NCBI RefSeq assembly: GCF_001766235.1
Contig: NZ_CP015164.1
Span: 372,001-436,000, forward strand
Source of the DNA: Acetobacter ascendens
GTDB taxonomy: Bacteria > Pseudomonadota > Alphaproteobacteria > Acetobacterales > Acetobacteraceae
Direction of reading: 5' to 3'
Length of the DNA stretch: 64,000 nucleotides
Shown: piece by piece, positions 46,122-54,750 of the stretch
Layout: each line of letters opens with the position of its first letter
Numbering within the stretch: position 1 is the stretch's first letter
Program-made: the position numbers and the translations under genes
Notes under the pieces: model-generated
The model's input: the letters and a program-made list of their open reading frames with translations, nothing else
Told to the model about the DNA's origin: nothing
Databases searched by the model: none

Positions 46122-47036
46122 TTACGGCCATTTTACTTCGGGCGGCATGCTCATCAGAATGGCTTCGGTATGGCCTCCGGTTTTTAGGCCAAACAACGTG
46201 CCTCTGTCGTGCAGCAGATTGAATTCTACATACCGGCCACGGCGGATAAGCTGGGCATCGCGCTGTTCCGGTGTCCAAGGTTCCATCATGCGGCTGCGGA
46301 TGATTTCGGGAAATGCGTTCAAAAAAGCCAAGCCAACATCTTTTGTAAAGGCAAAGTCTTCCTGCACGTCACCACTGTTCAGCCGATCATAAAAAATACC
46401 GCCCAAGCCACGGGGTTCATTGCGATGGGGAAGGTAGAAGTATTTGTCACACCATGCCTTGAAGCGCGGATAATATTCCGGGTCATGCGCGTTGCAGGCC
46501 TGCGCAAAGGCGGCATGAAAGCGTGCGGCATCATCCTGTGCTTCTGCACTGGCGGGGAACATGGGAGTAATATCCCCACCGCCGCCAAACCAGCCTTTGG
46601 TGGTAATAATCATGCGGGTGTTAAAATGCGCGGCAGGTACAAGCGGGCTGCACATATGCGCCACCAGACTGATACCTGTGGCAAAAAAATGCGGATCTTC
46701 TGATGCGCCGGGAATGGTGGCGGCAAATTCCGGTGTAAAAGTACCCTGCACGGTGGAAACGTTTACGCCCACTTTTTCAAAAACACGGCCATGCATCACG
46801 CTCATCACACCGCCGCCGCCGGGGCTGCCATCTTCGTTCAAGCGGTTCCAGCTTTTGCGCTTAAAACGGCCTGCGGCTTCATGGCCGGGCAGAATAGGGC
46901 TGTTCTGTTTTACAGCATCATCCTCAATGGCTTCAAAAGCGGCGCAAATTTTGTCACGCAGGCTTTCAAACCATTGGCGGGCAGGTTCCCTAAGGGCTTG
47001 GTGGGCAGAAACATCAGCGGTGTTGGTGGGCGTCAT
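46122..47036 (-). CDS. hemF: Oxygen-dependent coproporphyrinogen III oxidase
   Basis: Aerobic decarboxylation of coproporphyrinogen III to protoporphyrinogen IX. 304 residues, standard. [84 protein letters not shown] and [26 protein letters not shown] are conserved in order. The start at 47036 ([10 protein letters not shown]) follows GAGGAAAAG; an ATG six codons upstream is in frame. It is divergent from the cytochrome b gene. Confidence 0.97.
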   Translation of the reverse strand: MTPTNTADVSAHQALREPARQWFESLRDKICAAFEAIEDDAVKQNSPILPGHEAAGRFKRKSWNRLNEDGSPGGGGVMSVMHGRVFEKVGVNVSTVQGTFTPEFAATIPGASEDPHFFATGISLVAHMCSPLVPAAHFNTRMIITTKGWFGGGGDITPMFPASAEAQDDAARFHAAFAQACNAHDPEYYPRFKAWCDKYFYLPHRNEPRGLGGIFYDRLNSGDVQEDFAFTKDVGLAFLNAFPEIIRSRMMEPWTPEQRDAQLIRRGRYVEFNLLHDRGTLFGLKTGGHTEAILMSMPPEVKWP

Positions 47037-47213
47037 GAACTGTCTTTTCCTCATCGTCCTTGCCTGAAGCTGCCATCTGCTTACAGGCTTTCAAGGGGTG
47101 CGCTTTCCGGCGCATCATTGCAAGATGAACCCGAACATCGTTAAACCAACAGCAGATCTGCACAGGACAGAAACATGCACCTTATAAGTGGCGTGAGGGG
47201 AGAAAAGGGCAAG

Positions 47214-48398
47214 ATGGCAGCAACACCGGCCCGCCATACGGAGCAGGCAGAAAAGGAAGCACATTCCTTTTTACAGCAGGCACGTGCTTATACAGGGCAT
47301 TATGGCCGCCTGCCTTTGCCCGCAGACCTGAACTGGTGGTGGACCATTGGCGCCATGCTGGTGGCTGTTCTGGTGCTTATGCTGTTATCGGGGCTAACCC
47401 TTACATTGGCTTACACACCAGATGCCTCGCTTGCGTTTGGATTAGTTGAGACCATTGAGCGCCGCATGCCCTCTGGCTGGCTGCTGCGTGCCATGCATAT
47501 GACAGGAGCCTCGTTTTTTATGGCGGCCCTGTATGTGCATTTATTGCGCGGGTTGTATTACCGCACCTATCTGCCCCCACGGCGCGGTGTATGGTTAAGT
47601 GGCTGCGGCTTGCTGGTGTTGGTGATGGTAACAGCTTTTGCAGGCTATGTGCTGCCTTGGGGTCAGATGTCTTACTGGGGGGCAGATGTTGCTGCCAAGG
47701 CTGTAGGGGCTGTGCCATTTGTGGGGCACGGGTTGGAGCAGGTTTTTCTGGGGGGGGAAAGCCCAGGCACACCTACGCTGCACCGTATGCTTACCCTACA
47801 CTTTCTGCTGGCGTTTGTTATTATCGGGCTGGTTTTGGTGCATGTTGCTGTTGTGCATGTAAAAGGCAGTTCCAGCCCTTCTGTGCAACCCGAAACACGC
47901 CGGAAATATCTTCCATTTTATCCGTATTTTACCACGCGGGATATTCTGGCCGTATTGGTTATGGCCTTAGGTTTTGTAGCCGTGATGTGCTTTTGGCCGG
48001 GGCTGATAACAGAGCCAGCCAATTATCGCCCAGCCAACCCATTGCATACGCCTGCTGATATTGAACCCGAATGGTATTTCCTGCCCTTTTACGGAATGTT
48101 GCAGGTTGTGCCTTCCAAATTCTGGGGGCTGCTTGTTTCTGGTGGCGCGGTGGCCGTGTTGTTTGCAGTGCCGTGGCTGGATAAAGGCATGCGCACAGCA
48201 AATAGCGGCTTGGCACAGTTGGCAGATGCCGGGGCACTGCTGGCGTGCCTAGGGGCTGCCATTACTGCCGCAGCGGCAGGGGTGCATCATGCTCAAGGTG
48301 GGTGGCTTTTGGCCGGACAGGCTGCATGTTTGGTTTATTATCTGTATTTTCTGGTTTTTCTGCCCTTACGCACCCGTTTTGAGGGGAAGGGAGCATGA
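47214..48398 (+). CDS. petB: Cytochrome b subunit of the bc1 complex
   Basis: Membrane subunit that oxidises ubiquinol at Qo and reduces quinone at Qi. 394 residues, about nine helices. Heme-ligand histidines are in RAMHMTGASFFMAALYVHLLRG and TLHFLLAFVIIGLVLVHVAVVH; AGYVLPWGQMSYWG and the Qo motif PEWYFLPFYGML are present. I use ATG 47214 because GGGGAGAAAAGGG precedes it; an in-frame ATG at 47175 is possible. Cytochrome c1 follows with a 4-base overlap. The Rieske iron-sulfur gene that normally comes first is not here. Confidence 0.94.
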   Translation: MAATPARHTEQAEKEAHSFLQQARAYTGHYGRLPLPADLNWWWTIGAMLVAVLVLMLLSGLTLTLAYTPDASLAFGLVETIERRMPSGWLLRAMHMTGASFFMAALYVHLLRGLYYRTYLPPRRGVWLSGCGLLVLVMVTAFAGYVLPWGQMSYWGADVAAKAVGAVPFVGHGLEQVFLGGESPGTPTLHRMLTLHFLLAFVIIGLVLVHVAVVHVKGSSSPSVQPETRRKYLPFYPYFTTRDILAVLVMALGFVAVMCFWPGLITEPANYRPANPLHTPADIEPEWYFLPFYGMLQVVPSKFWGLLVSGGAVAVLFAVPWLDKGMRTANSGLAQLADAGALLACLGAAITAAAAGVHHAQGGWLLAGQAACLVYYLYFLVFLPLRTRFEGKGA

Positions 48399-49186
48399 CA
48401 GTACAGAAAATACGCCCCACACTTTGGTTCCATGCCGGAGGGATGCTGCTTTTAGGCGCCATAGCGCTGGGGCTAAACATTGCGCGGCCCGCACATGCAC
48501 AACCCGTTAGCGCGCCTGTGCAGGATTGGTCTTTCAAAGGGCCGTTGGGGCATTTTGATCTGCCATCTGTTCAGCGCGGATACGCTGTGTTTGCGGGCAT
48601 ATGTGGCTCCTGCCATAGTTTGTCGGAAGTGCGTTTTTCCGATCTCACAGATATGGGCTTAACACTGGAAGAAGTGGGGGCCGTTGCCGCAACATGGCAA
48701 GTGGCAGATGGGCTGGATGCCGAAGGGCGGCTAAAGCACCGTAATGCCCGGCCAGATGATGCACTTTTTTCCTCCTATTCCGGGCCGGAGGCTGCGCGTG
48801 CGGCCAATGGGGGCGTGGTACCGCCTGATCTTTCGCGCATTGTGCAGGTTTACCCCGGTGGGGCAGACAGGCTTTTTGCACTGTTAACCGGTTATAAGCC
48901 CGATGCAGCACGCGTGCTGGGTAAAGGGTTTGCCAATTCCTTTGCTATTGGCCATTACACCGCCATGCCGCCGCCTTTGCGAGAAGGCGCGGTAAAATAT
49001 GCAGATGACACCCCCGCAACCGTTACGCAGGAAGCGCGGGATGTTACCACTTTTCTTGCGTGGGTTTCTGCACCGCATCAGGATACCCGCCGCCGTGTTG
49101 GCATAGGTGCAGGTTTGTATCTGTGCTTCCTTGCCGTGTTGTTTGTGATTTTAAACCGGAGACTCTGGTCGCATGTCAGAAAATGA
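48395..49186 (+). CDS. petC: Cytochrome c1 subunit of the bc1 complex
   Basis: 263 residues. Signal/anchor (AGGMLLLGAIALGLNIARPAHA), heme site CGSCHSLSEVRF, the axial Met in GHYTAMPPPL, the conserved NGGVVPPDLSRI block and a C-terminal anchor helix (IGAGLYLCFLAVLFVILNRRLW). All the elements of a cytochrome c1 are present. Translation is coupled to cytochrome b by ATGA and its 3' end overlaps mtnP by 14 bases. Confidence 0.94.
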   Translation: MTVQKIRPTLWFHAGGMLLLGAIALGLNIARPAHAQPVSAPVQDWSFKGPLGHFDLPSVQRGYAVFAGICGSCHSLSEVRFSDLTDMGLTLEEVGAVAATWQVADGLDAEGRLKHRNARPDDALFSSYSGPEAARAANGGVVPPDLSRIVQVYPGGADRLFALLTGYKPDAARVLGKGFANSFAIGHYTAMPPPLREGAVKYADDTPATVTQEARDVTTFLAWVSAPHQDTRRRVGIGAGLYLCFLAVLFVILNRRLWSHVRK

Positions 49187-50057
49187 AACTGTGGAACCCG
49201 TTATTGGCCTGATAGGCGGGTCTGGTCTGTATGATATTGACGGGTTGGAAGAAAAGGAATGGCGCACGGTAGAAACGCCTTGGGGCCTGCCTTCTGATCA
49301 GCTTCTTTTCGGGCGGCTGGATGGTGTGCGCTGTGTGTTTCTGCCGCGCCATGGCCGTGGGCACCCCATTCCGCCTTCACGCCTGAACTATCGGGCCAAT
49401 ATTGCCGCCATGAAGATTTCTGGCGTAACAGATATTGTCTCGCTTTCTGCTGTGGGGTCTTTAAAAGAAGAACTGCCACCGGGGCATTTTGTGGTGATTG
49501 ATCAATTTATTGATCGCACCATTGCGCGTACAAAAAGCTTTTTTGATACAGGCTGCGTTGCGCATATTTCCATGGCAGACCCGCTGTGTAACCGCGTGGG
49601 TGATGTGCTGAAGGCGCAAGCAGACAAGCTGGGCATTACCGCTGTACGTGGTGGCACCTATCTGGTTATGGAAGGTCCGCAGTTTTCAACGCGCGCAGAA
49701 AGCGAATTGTACCGGAGCTGGGGTTGCTCCGTTATTGGTATGACCAACATGCCAGAAGCCAGCTTGGCGCGTGAAGCCGAAATCTGTTACGCCACAGTGG
49801 CTATGGTGACAGATTATGATTGCTGGCATACGGAGCACGACAACGTAACCGTAGATAGCGTTGTAAAAACCATGCAGGCCAATTCCGCCAACGCCAAAGC
49901 GCTGATTAAAGCGGCTATTCCCGCTTTGGGTGGCAAGCGCCATAGCTGTAGCGCAGGCTGCGATCATGCACTGGAACATGCTATTATGACGGCACCCTCT
50001 GTGCGTGATCCAGAACTGGTGGCAAAGCTGAAAACCATTGCAGGCCGCGTTCTGTAA
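49173..50057 (+). CDS. mtnP: S-methyl-5'-thioadenosine phosphorylase
   Basis: Phosphorolysis of methylthioadenosine to adenine and methylthioribose-1-phosphate in methionine salvage. 294 residues. IGLIGGSGLYDIDGL, FLPRHGRGHPIPPSRLNYRANI, GGTYLVMEGPQFSTRAES, VIGMTNMPEASLAREAEICYATVAMVTDYDCW are all family blocks. The gene starts inside the cytochrome c1 end and shares its transcript; hairpins follow the stop. Confidence 0.95.
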   Translation: MSENETVEPVIGLIGGSGLYDIDGLEEKEWRTVETPWGLPSDQLLFGRLDGVRCVFLPRHGRGHPIPPSRLNYRANIAAMKISGVTDIVSLSAVGSLKEELPPGHFVVIDQFIDRTIARTKSFFDTGCVAHISMADPLCNRVGDVLKAQADKLGITAVRGGTYLVMEGPQFSTRAESELYRSWGCSVIGMTNMPEASLAREAEICYATVAMVTDYDCWHTEHDNVTVDSVVKTMQANSANAKALIKAAIPALGGKRHSCSAGCDHALEHAIMTAPSVRDPELVAKLKTIAGRVL

Positions 50058-50070
50058 AAATGTAAAAATA

Positions 50071-50106
50071 AGGCATGAGGCATCGGGTTTTTGGTGCTTC
50101 ATGCCT
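50071..50106 (+). terminator. Terminator hairpin of mtnP
   Basis: AGGCATGAGGCA (50071-50082) pairs with TGCTTCATGCCT (50095-50106) with one G-T pair, followed by TTCGGTTTTT. Its last four bases are also the first four of the next inverted repeat, so the two structures exclude each other. Confidence 0.75.
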
Positions 50107-50155
50107 TTCGGTTTTTAAGGCGTTCTTAAAAGCCCTGCCTTAAAAACCGAAAGGC
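50103..50155 (+). promoter_or_regulatory. Perfect 19-base inverted repeat covering the ribosome binding site of the DUF4232 gene
   Basis: GCCTTTCGGTTTTTAAGGC (50103-50121) and its exact complement (50137-50155) with a 15-base loop. The ribosome binding site GAAAGG (50149-50154) of the gene starting at 50164 lies in the right arm, so folding would hide it. The left arm overlaps the mtnP terminator stem. Confidence 0.65.
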
Positions 50156-50163
50156 TGCGTTAC

Positions 50164-50685
50164 ATGATAAAATCAGCCGGAATATCGGTCTCTTTGCTTA
50201 CAATGTGCCTGCTTGTGGGGGACGTGCATGCAGCGCAGGCGTATCGGGTTGTAAAGTCTTGCAAACCGGCTGATTTATCTGTGCATTTTGATAATGGGCA
50301 AGGTGAGTTTGATGGCATGTCCCACAGTGGGGCATGGGTTGTTCTTAGCAACCACAGTGCTACGCGCTGTGCTGTGCCTGCATTGCCGGTTGTGCGGCTT
50401 GAAGATACACAGGCCCATGTTTTGGCAACGGGTAAGCCAGCACAACCTGCCCCTAACCAACAGCCGGATCAAACAATACTCAAACCCCATGCACAGTGGC
50501 GGGCCAGCATGTATTGGGTTTCTGGAAATGTGTATGATGGAGGGCAATGCGTTTCCCCCAATCGTGTTGTATTGAAGTTCCCTTTAGGTGATGTGCACGT
50601 TAATTTTCCAGCACGCACTTTATGCGGGCCAGCCCAAACTCCGCTTACGTTTGAGCAAGGACAATTACAGCCGGTACCACGTTAA
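50164..50685 (+). CDS. DUF4232 family exported protein
   Basis: 173 residues. Signal peptide (MIKSAGISVSLLTMCLLVGDVHAAQA) followed by a single beta-rich domain with the DUF4232 pattern: CKPADLSVHFDNGQGEFDGM, VVLSNHSATRCAVPALPVVRLED, LKPHAQWRASMYWVSG and C-terminal paired Cys (GGQC, LCGP). Four Cys after the signal suggest two disulfides in the periplasm. The function of the family is unknown. Its ribosome binding site is inside a long inverted repeat. Confidence 0.72.
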   Translation: MIKSAGISVSLLTMCLLVGDVHAAQAYRVVKSCKPADLSVHFDNGQGEFDGMSHSGAWVVLSNHSATRCAVPALPVVRLEDTQAHVLATGKPAQPAPNQQPDQTILKPHAQWRASMYWVSGNVYDGGQCVSPNRVVLKFPLGDVHVNFPARTLCGPAQTPLTFEQGQLQPVPR

Positions 50686-50827
50686 AAACGCAAAGCGTAT
50701 TCAAAATCAAACGCTGTGAGTATTGCAGCGGCATCAAGGGTGTACTGTTTTTTATTGCAGCCTGTTCACCTTTTCCGATTTCTCCTTTAGGACGCTTCCA
50801 AACCTTTAACCGGAGAGCCGGATAGTT

Positions 50828-51463
50828 ATGCCGCATGTTTTCCTTCCTGTGCTGGCGTTTGCTGCTGCATGGGGTGTTCTTGTTTTAACACCGGGCACAG
50901 AAACAGCCCTTATTATTCGGCTGAGCATTAGTGTCGGGCGCACAACTGCTATTGATGCAGTGCTGGGCATTGCCAGTGGCCTAACCTTATGGGGTATTGG
51001 CACGGCATTTGGGCTAAGTGCACTTATTGCGGCATCTCACACATTGTATCTGGTGTTGGAATGGGCCTGCGCGGGTTATTTGCTCTCTCTGGCTTTTCGG
51101 TTGATGGTAAATGTTCTGCGTTCCACACCAGAGACAGAAACAGATTCCGAAAATCAGGCCCCCAAGGCGTTTTGGTCTGGCTTTCAGCGTGGAATGTTCA
51201 CCACAATTCTAAATCCGCTTGTTGGGGTGTTTGATCTTACAGCCTTTCCGCAGTTTATTCCCCCAGATGTTAATGCCGTAACATATGCCCTTTTGCTCAC
51301 CGTAGTGCAGGCAATTTTGACACTGGCTTGGTATTTTATATTGGCCTTTACGGCACTTTTCTTTAGCCGCTTTCTTGCCAACCCGGTTGTTATTCGTGTT
51401 CTGGATGGGTTAACGGCTTTGGTTTTTGTTATCTTTGCCATACGGCTTGTTATAAGCGGCTAA
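50828..51463 (+). CDS. LysE/RhtB family amino acid exporter
   Basis: 211 residues, six helices. FAAAWGVLVLTPGTETALIIRLSISVGRTTAIDAVLGIASG is the LysE/RhtB N-terminal signature (P-G-P-x-x-x-x-x...G-x-x-x-G), and FQRGMFTTILNPLVGVFDLTAFPQF is the conserved middle block. A GGAGAG ribosome binding site precedes the ATG. The substrate cannot be told from sequence. About 140 bases before it contain nothing recognisable. Confidence 0.88.
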   Translation: MPHVFLPVLAFAAAWGVLVLTPGTETALIIRLSISVGRTTAIDAVLGIASGLTLWGIGTAFGLSALIAASHTLYLVLEWACAGYLLSLAFRLMVNVLRSTPETETDSENQAPKAFWSGFQRGMFTTILNPLVGVFDLTAFPQFIPPDVNAVTYALLLTVVQAILTLAWYFILAFTALFFSRFLANPVVIRVLDGLTALVFVIFAIRLVISG

Positions 51464-51473
51464 TGAAGGGAGA

Positions 51474-51827
51474 TTAGGAAAACTTTCGGAGTTTTTGCAT
51501 GTTTTTCTGAAAACGGGATTCCTTGGTTTTCTGCTGCATGGCAATTAAATGCCGGAAAGCAACAGCCATAAGCGCGCACCCAATAACAAACCCTACAAGG
51601 GTAAGCATCACCAAGGCAGATGTGCTGTAAACAGCCCATGATCGGGTATCGGGCAAAGCATCCCATACAGGCTTCAGCCAGCTTATACTGTGCGGATCAT
51701 GCACCGGTATGTTCGCGCGCAGCATGGCATCCTTAATAATCACCATTAAGGTTATGGGTAATGAAAGTGCCATTAAAAAAGCACCAGATACCCATATCAG
51801 AATGTATCTTCGTTCCTCTGTGCACAT
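51474..51827 (-). CDS. Small two-helix membrane protein, unknown
   Basis: 117 residues. Two clear hydrophobic helices (ILIWVSGAFLMALSLPITLMVII and STSALVMLTLVGFVIGCALMAVAF) are joined by a polar loop of about 30 residues, with a basic, Gln/Lys-rich C-terminus (MQQKTKESRFQKNMQKLRKF). I do not recognise a family. It converges on the LysE-type gene with a 10-base gap. The hydrophobic pattern and basic tail support a real protein, but conservation cannot be checked here. Confidence 0.5.
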   Translation of the reverse strand: MCTEERRYILIWVSGAFLMALSLPITLMVIIKDAMLRANIPVHDPHSISWLKPVWDALPDTRSWAVYSTSALVMLTLVGFVIGCALMAVAFRHLIAMQQKTKESRFQKNMQKLRKFS

Positions 51828-52029
51828 TTCATATTTTCCCCTTACATGTTCTTGAGATCATGCAATTGTGCATAAGTAACGCCACAATTCTGCTTGAAGT
51901 TGCATGCTACGGAGGGGCGAGGGGATGTTTTTTCCCTCTGTGACAAATTATTTTCTATGTATCTACAGGAAAATACTTGAAATTTTTTGTTTGCAGTATG
52001 CTTGGGAGGCAGGAACACAAATAAATGCA
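51828..52029. other. Gap of about 200 bases with no gene
   Basis: AT-rich stretch between the small membrane protein gene and the nitroreductase terminator. I see no coding frame, RNA gene or repeat; it probably holds the promoter of the minus-strand membrane protein gene. Confidence 0.4.
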
Positions 52030-52062
52030 GCGGATAGGCCTGTATGTGGCAGGCCTATCCGC
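52030..52062 (-). terminator. Terminator of the nitroreductase gene
   Basis: Perfect 13-base inverted repeat GCGGATAGGCCTG (52030-52042) / CAGGCCTATCCGC (52050-52062) with a 7-base loop, ten bases after the minus-strand stop and followed by a moderately T-rich tail. Confidence 0.78.
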
Positions 52063-52071
52063 CATGATTTT

Positions 52072-52722
52072 TTAAAGATGTGTGAACAGGGCTTTTTCTG
52101 GCAAGCGAGATTTGGGCAGCTTGGCGTTGAAATCTGCATCGGAATGATAACCGAGTGAGACAATAACAGCCGAGGTAAGCCCTTTTTCTTTCAGGCCCAG
52201 CTCTTGATCCAAAATGGCGCCATCAAACCCTTCCATAGGTGTTGCATCCACCCCAAGAAGTGCGGCTGAAAGCAGAAGAAAGCCTTGCGCAATGTAGGTC
52301 TGTTTTTGTGTCCATGCAGTAAGATCGCCTTCCTTTTGGTGCAATCCTACAAAGATATTCCGCCCTTTGGTAATGGACTCTTTGGTGGCATCATCTGCAT
52401 AGCGCCCGTCTATTTGTTCCTGATCGGTGATGGTCTGGAGATATTCGGCTGGCATGGTGGTGCGGGAACTCAGCACAATAACATGCGAGGCATCCATAAC
52501 GCGTGGTGCATTAAACGCAAACGGGCCGCTAGTGGCTTTGGCAATGCGGGCTTTGCCTTCATCATTATCAGCAACAAAAAAGTGCCAAGGTTGAGAGTTT
52601 ACGGAAGAAGGGCTGTAGCGCAGTGCTTCCAGTAACTGGGCAAAAATATCTGCCGGAATTTTGCGAGTTTTATCATAAGCTTTGGTGGTATGCCGGTGGG
52701 TAAGAGTTTCAAGAAGCGTCAC
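52072..52722 (-). CDS. NAD(P)H nitroreductase, NfsB-like
   Basis: FMN-dependent reductase of quinones and nitro compounds. 216 residues. TLTHRHTTKAYDKTRKIP and EALRYSPSSVNSQPWHFFVADN (FMN-binding Ser-Asn-x-Gln-Pro) at the N-terminus, and GVDATPMEGFDGAILDQELGL near the end, are those of the NfsB/NfnB group. It is a single gene with a terminator; a palindrome-like sequence (GTAAC...GTTAC, about 52764-52799) in the upstream gap could be an operator. Confidence 0.9.
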   Translation of the reverse strand: MTLLETLTHRHTTKAYDKTRKIPADIFAQLLEALRYSPSSVNSQPWHFFVADNDEGKARIAKATSGPFAFNAPRVMDASHVIVLSSRTTMPAEYLQTITDQEQIDGRYADDATKESITKGRNIFVGLHQKEGDLTAWTQKQTYIAQGFLLLSAALLGVDATPMEGFDGAILDQELGLKEKGLTSAVIVSLGYHSDADFNAKLPKSRLPEKALFTHL

Positions 52723-52874
52723 GGCTGTTCTCCTCAGCTTTTATAACAGGGTGAGGGTAAGCGTAACTTCGTAACCGTAAAAGGTCACGGTGCGTTACGT
52801 TAATGGATGCTATGCTCAGGAATATGAAGCCAGAATAGAGCAATGGAGAGATTGCTTGTTTGCAGAAGGCCGCC

Positions 52875-53780
52875 TTACAGCATGGTGCGTGCTACGCGGC
52901 AGGCTGCCAGATCCCATACTGCGCACCCAACGGATTTAAAGAATACAGGCTGCATTGGGTCTGCGGGTGTATCCAGTGCTTGCGCCAGTGCATGCACGCT
53001 GTTCCAGTTTACCCCAGCTTGCAAGATATCTCCGGCTTCTGTTGGTGCACCAATCGGGTCATCCACATAAAGCTGGCTGGCGCGTACAATCTGTGGCGCA
53101 ATTTCTGCCATATCGGGGCGATAGGCACCTACACCAATAATAAGGCAGTGCGGATCGGCTTTTCCATCATAAATGGGCGTTGTGCTGCCTGTGGTGGTGA
53201 TAACAACATCAAACGGAGTTTCATTGGGGGCTGCTGGGCGCAGTGTGAGTAGGTGCGTTGCATACTGCTTACAAAAATGCTCCGCCTGTTCTGGAGTGCG
53301 ACCACGGATGACAACCTCAATGCCCGGATACAGGGCTGAGAGTGCCTCTACATGCGCAAGGGCTTGGGTGCCTGTGCCAATAATCAACACCCGTTTTACA
53401 GCATCAGAAGCAAATGTGCGAATACCCAGCATGCTCATGGCTGATGTCCGACGCATTGTTACAGTGGGGCCATCCAGATTGAAAAGGAAGCGTCCATCAT
53501 GTGCATCGGCGCATGTAATCATGCCCTGAATGGTGAGAAGATGGAGTGCAGGGTTTTTACCAAAAATTGTGAGTATTTTGGTGGCAATCAAATCCTCTGC
53601 CACGGTTGACATGCACATAAGCGTGCCGTTGCCATCTTGCGTGGGAACAACGGTACGAGGCGGGCATGTAATGGCACCATTTGCGTAATCGCGCACTGTG
53701 CGGGCCAGCATGTTCACCAATGCAGGAAATGGTAAAAGTGCCTGCGTTTCTGGCGCACCGTAATATTGCATGTAGGGCAT
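52875..53780 (-). CDS. Ornithine cyclodeaminase / mu-crystallin family protein
   Basis: 301 residues. An NAD(P)-binding core VKRVLIIGTGTQALAHVEALSAL follows an N-terminal substrate domain with TVVPTQDGNGTLMCMSTVAED, TKILTIFGKNP and NLDGPTVTMRRTSAMSMLG; late blocks are IIGVGAYRPDMAEIAPQIV and AVWDLAACRVA. Family members include ornithine cyclodeaminase, alanine dehydrogenase and pyrroline-2-carboxylate/ketimine reductase; the missing strong lysine-rich cyclodeaminase pattern favours a ketimine or pyrroline-2-carboxylate reductase. It stands alone. Confidence 0.8.
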   Translation of the reverse strand: MPYMQYYGAPETQALLPFPALVNMLARTVRDYANGAITCPPRTVVPTQDGNGTLMCMSTVAEDLIATKILTIFGKNPALHLLTIQGMITCADAHDGRFLFNLDGPTVTMRRTSAMSMLGIRTFASDAVKRVLIIGTGTQALAHVEALSALYPGIEVVIRGRTPEQAEHFCKQYATHLLTLRPAAPNETPFDVVITTTGSTTPIYDGKADPHCLIIGVGAYRPDMAEIAPQIVRASQLYVDDPIGAPTEAGDILQAGVNWNSVHALAQALDTPADPMQPVFFKSVGCAVWDLAACRVARTML

Positions 53781-54003
53781 GTTCCATATTTGAGTTCGGG
53801 GTTATGGCGCTGATTGCACAGCGCAGCACAGTGAACGTCAAGGGGCAGTAACCTGCACAGATACATGCACTGGTAGAAAAATGCTGGGGTTGAGGCGGTT
53901 CGGAACAATCGGACACAAAATGAGTTTCAGGCACCCATTCTTATATAATCTATTTGCTACCTATTATTTTGCTTAACGTATGGCATGGGAAAGGAGGGAA
54001 TAT

Positions 54004-54030
54004 AAAAAATAGACGACCGGTCTATTTTTT
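54004..54030 (+). promoter_or_regulatory. TetR-type operator upstream of the regulator gene
   Basis: Palindrome with 11-base arms, AAAAAATAGAC and GTCTATTTTTT, around GACCG; the 15-base core TAGACGACCGGTCTA (54010-54024) recurs before the alcohol dehydrogenase gene. It lies 40 bases before the TetR start, placed for autorepression. Confidence 0.82.
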
Positions 54031-54060
54031 ATATGGACAGGCAATGTATTCGTCCATATA
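54030..54060 (+). repeat. Second inverted repeat in the regulator leader
   Basis: TATATGGAC (54030-54038) and GTCCATATA (54052-54060), perfect 9-base arms with a 13-base spacer, directly next to the TetR operator and ten bases before the ATG. It may be a hairpin in the leader or another operator. Confidence 0.55.
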
Positions 54061-54069
54061 TAAGCTCCT

Positions 54070-54663
54070 ATGAAGATTGCAGAGAAACATCACGCTGCTC
54101 GGCAGCACATCCTGAAAGCGGCTAAACCGCTTATCGGCCAGCGTGGTTTTTCGGCTGTTGGTCTGACGCAAATATTGGATGTTGCGGGAGTTCCCAAGGG
54201 CTCTTTTTACCATTACTTCGAATCAAAAGAAGTATTTGGGGAAGAGCTTCTTAGAACTTATATTGAAGATTATTTGGTAAAAATGGATGATCTTTTTGAA
54301 AATGCAGATGGTAATGCAGCCGAAAAAATAGCGCGTTACTGTCAGTTCTGGCGCGATACGCATCTTAGTAAGCAGATTGGGAATAAATGCCTGATTGTTA
54401 AACTTGCAGCGGAAGTCTCTGATCTTTCGGAACGGATGCGGGCCATTCTGGAAGGTGGCACCAGGAGTGTTATTGACCGGCTTAGCGCACTTATCACGGC
54501 GGGGCAGGGAGAAGGCTCAATAGGCAACCGGCAGGAGCCGGAAATGCTTGCGGCCTCACTTTACCAGCTCTGGCTGGGTTCGACCCTGATAGTGAAAATT
54601 ACACACAGTTCTCAGCCGTTTGACCAAGCTTGGCAGGCAACCAAACGGCTTCTGGAAATCTAG
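54070..54663 (+). CDS. TetR family repressor, NemR/AcuR-like
   Basis: 197 residues. The N-terminal helix-turn-helix is GFSAVGLTQILDVAGVPKGSFYHYFESKE (about 26-54). The ligand domain has KCLIVKLAAEVSDLSERMR with Cys107 close to the redox-sensing Cys106 of E. coli NemR, in the same surroundings, so it may sense electrophiles such as aldehydes, quinones or hypochlorite. Two copies of one palindrome, before this gene and before the alcohol dehydrogenase gene at 54751, define a small regulon. Its own transcript reads toward the dehydrogenases. Confidence 0.88.
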   Translation: MKIAEKHHAARQHILKAAKPLIGQRGFSAVGLTQILDVAGVPKGSFYHYFESKEVFGEELLRTYIEDYLVKMDDLFENADGNAAEKIARYCQFWRDTHLSKQIGNKCLIVKLAAEVSDLSERMRAILEGGTRSVIDRLSALITAGQGEGSIGNRQEPEMLAASLYQLWLGSTLIVKITHSSQPFDQAWQATKRLLEI

Positions 54664-54704
54664 AAAGCAGGGAAAGCGCACAGCGTTTTACTTTGCGCAA
54701 TAAA

Positions 54705-54719
54705 TAGACGACCGGTCTA
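54705..54719 (+). promoter_or_regulatory. Second TetR operator, upstream of the alcohol dehydrogenase gene
   Basis: TAGACGACCGGTCTA, identical over 15 bases to the operator before the regulator. It lies 31 bases before the yqhD-like ATG, so the repressor probably controls the two dehydrogenase genes separately from itself. Confidence 0.82.
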
Positions 54720-54750
54720 CTACAAAGGCCGATCTTAATAAGGTGTCTCA

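Noticed and set aside
49490..49520. A TTGATC...TTGATCG repeat that looks like a regulator site
   Set aside because: It is inside the mtnP coding sequence, spacing does not match the FNR-type palindrome, and it follows from the codons.
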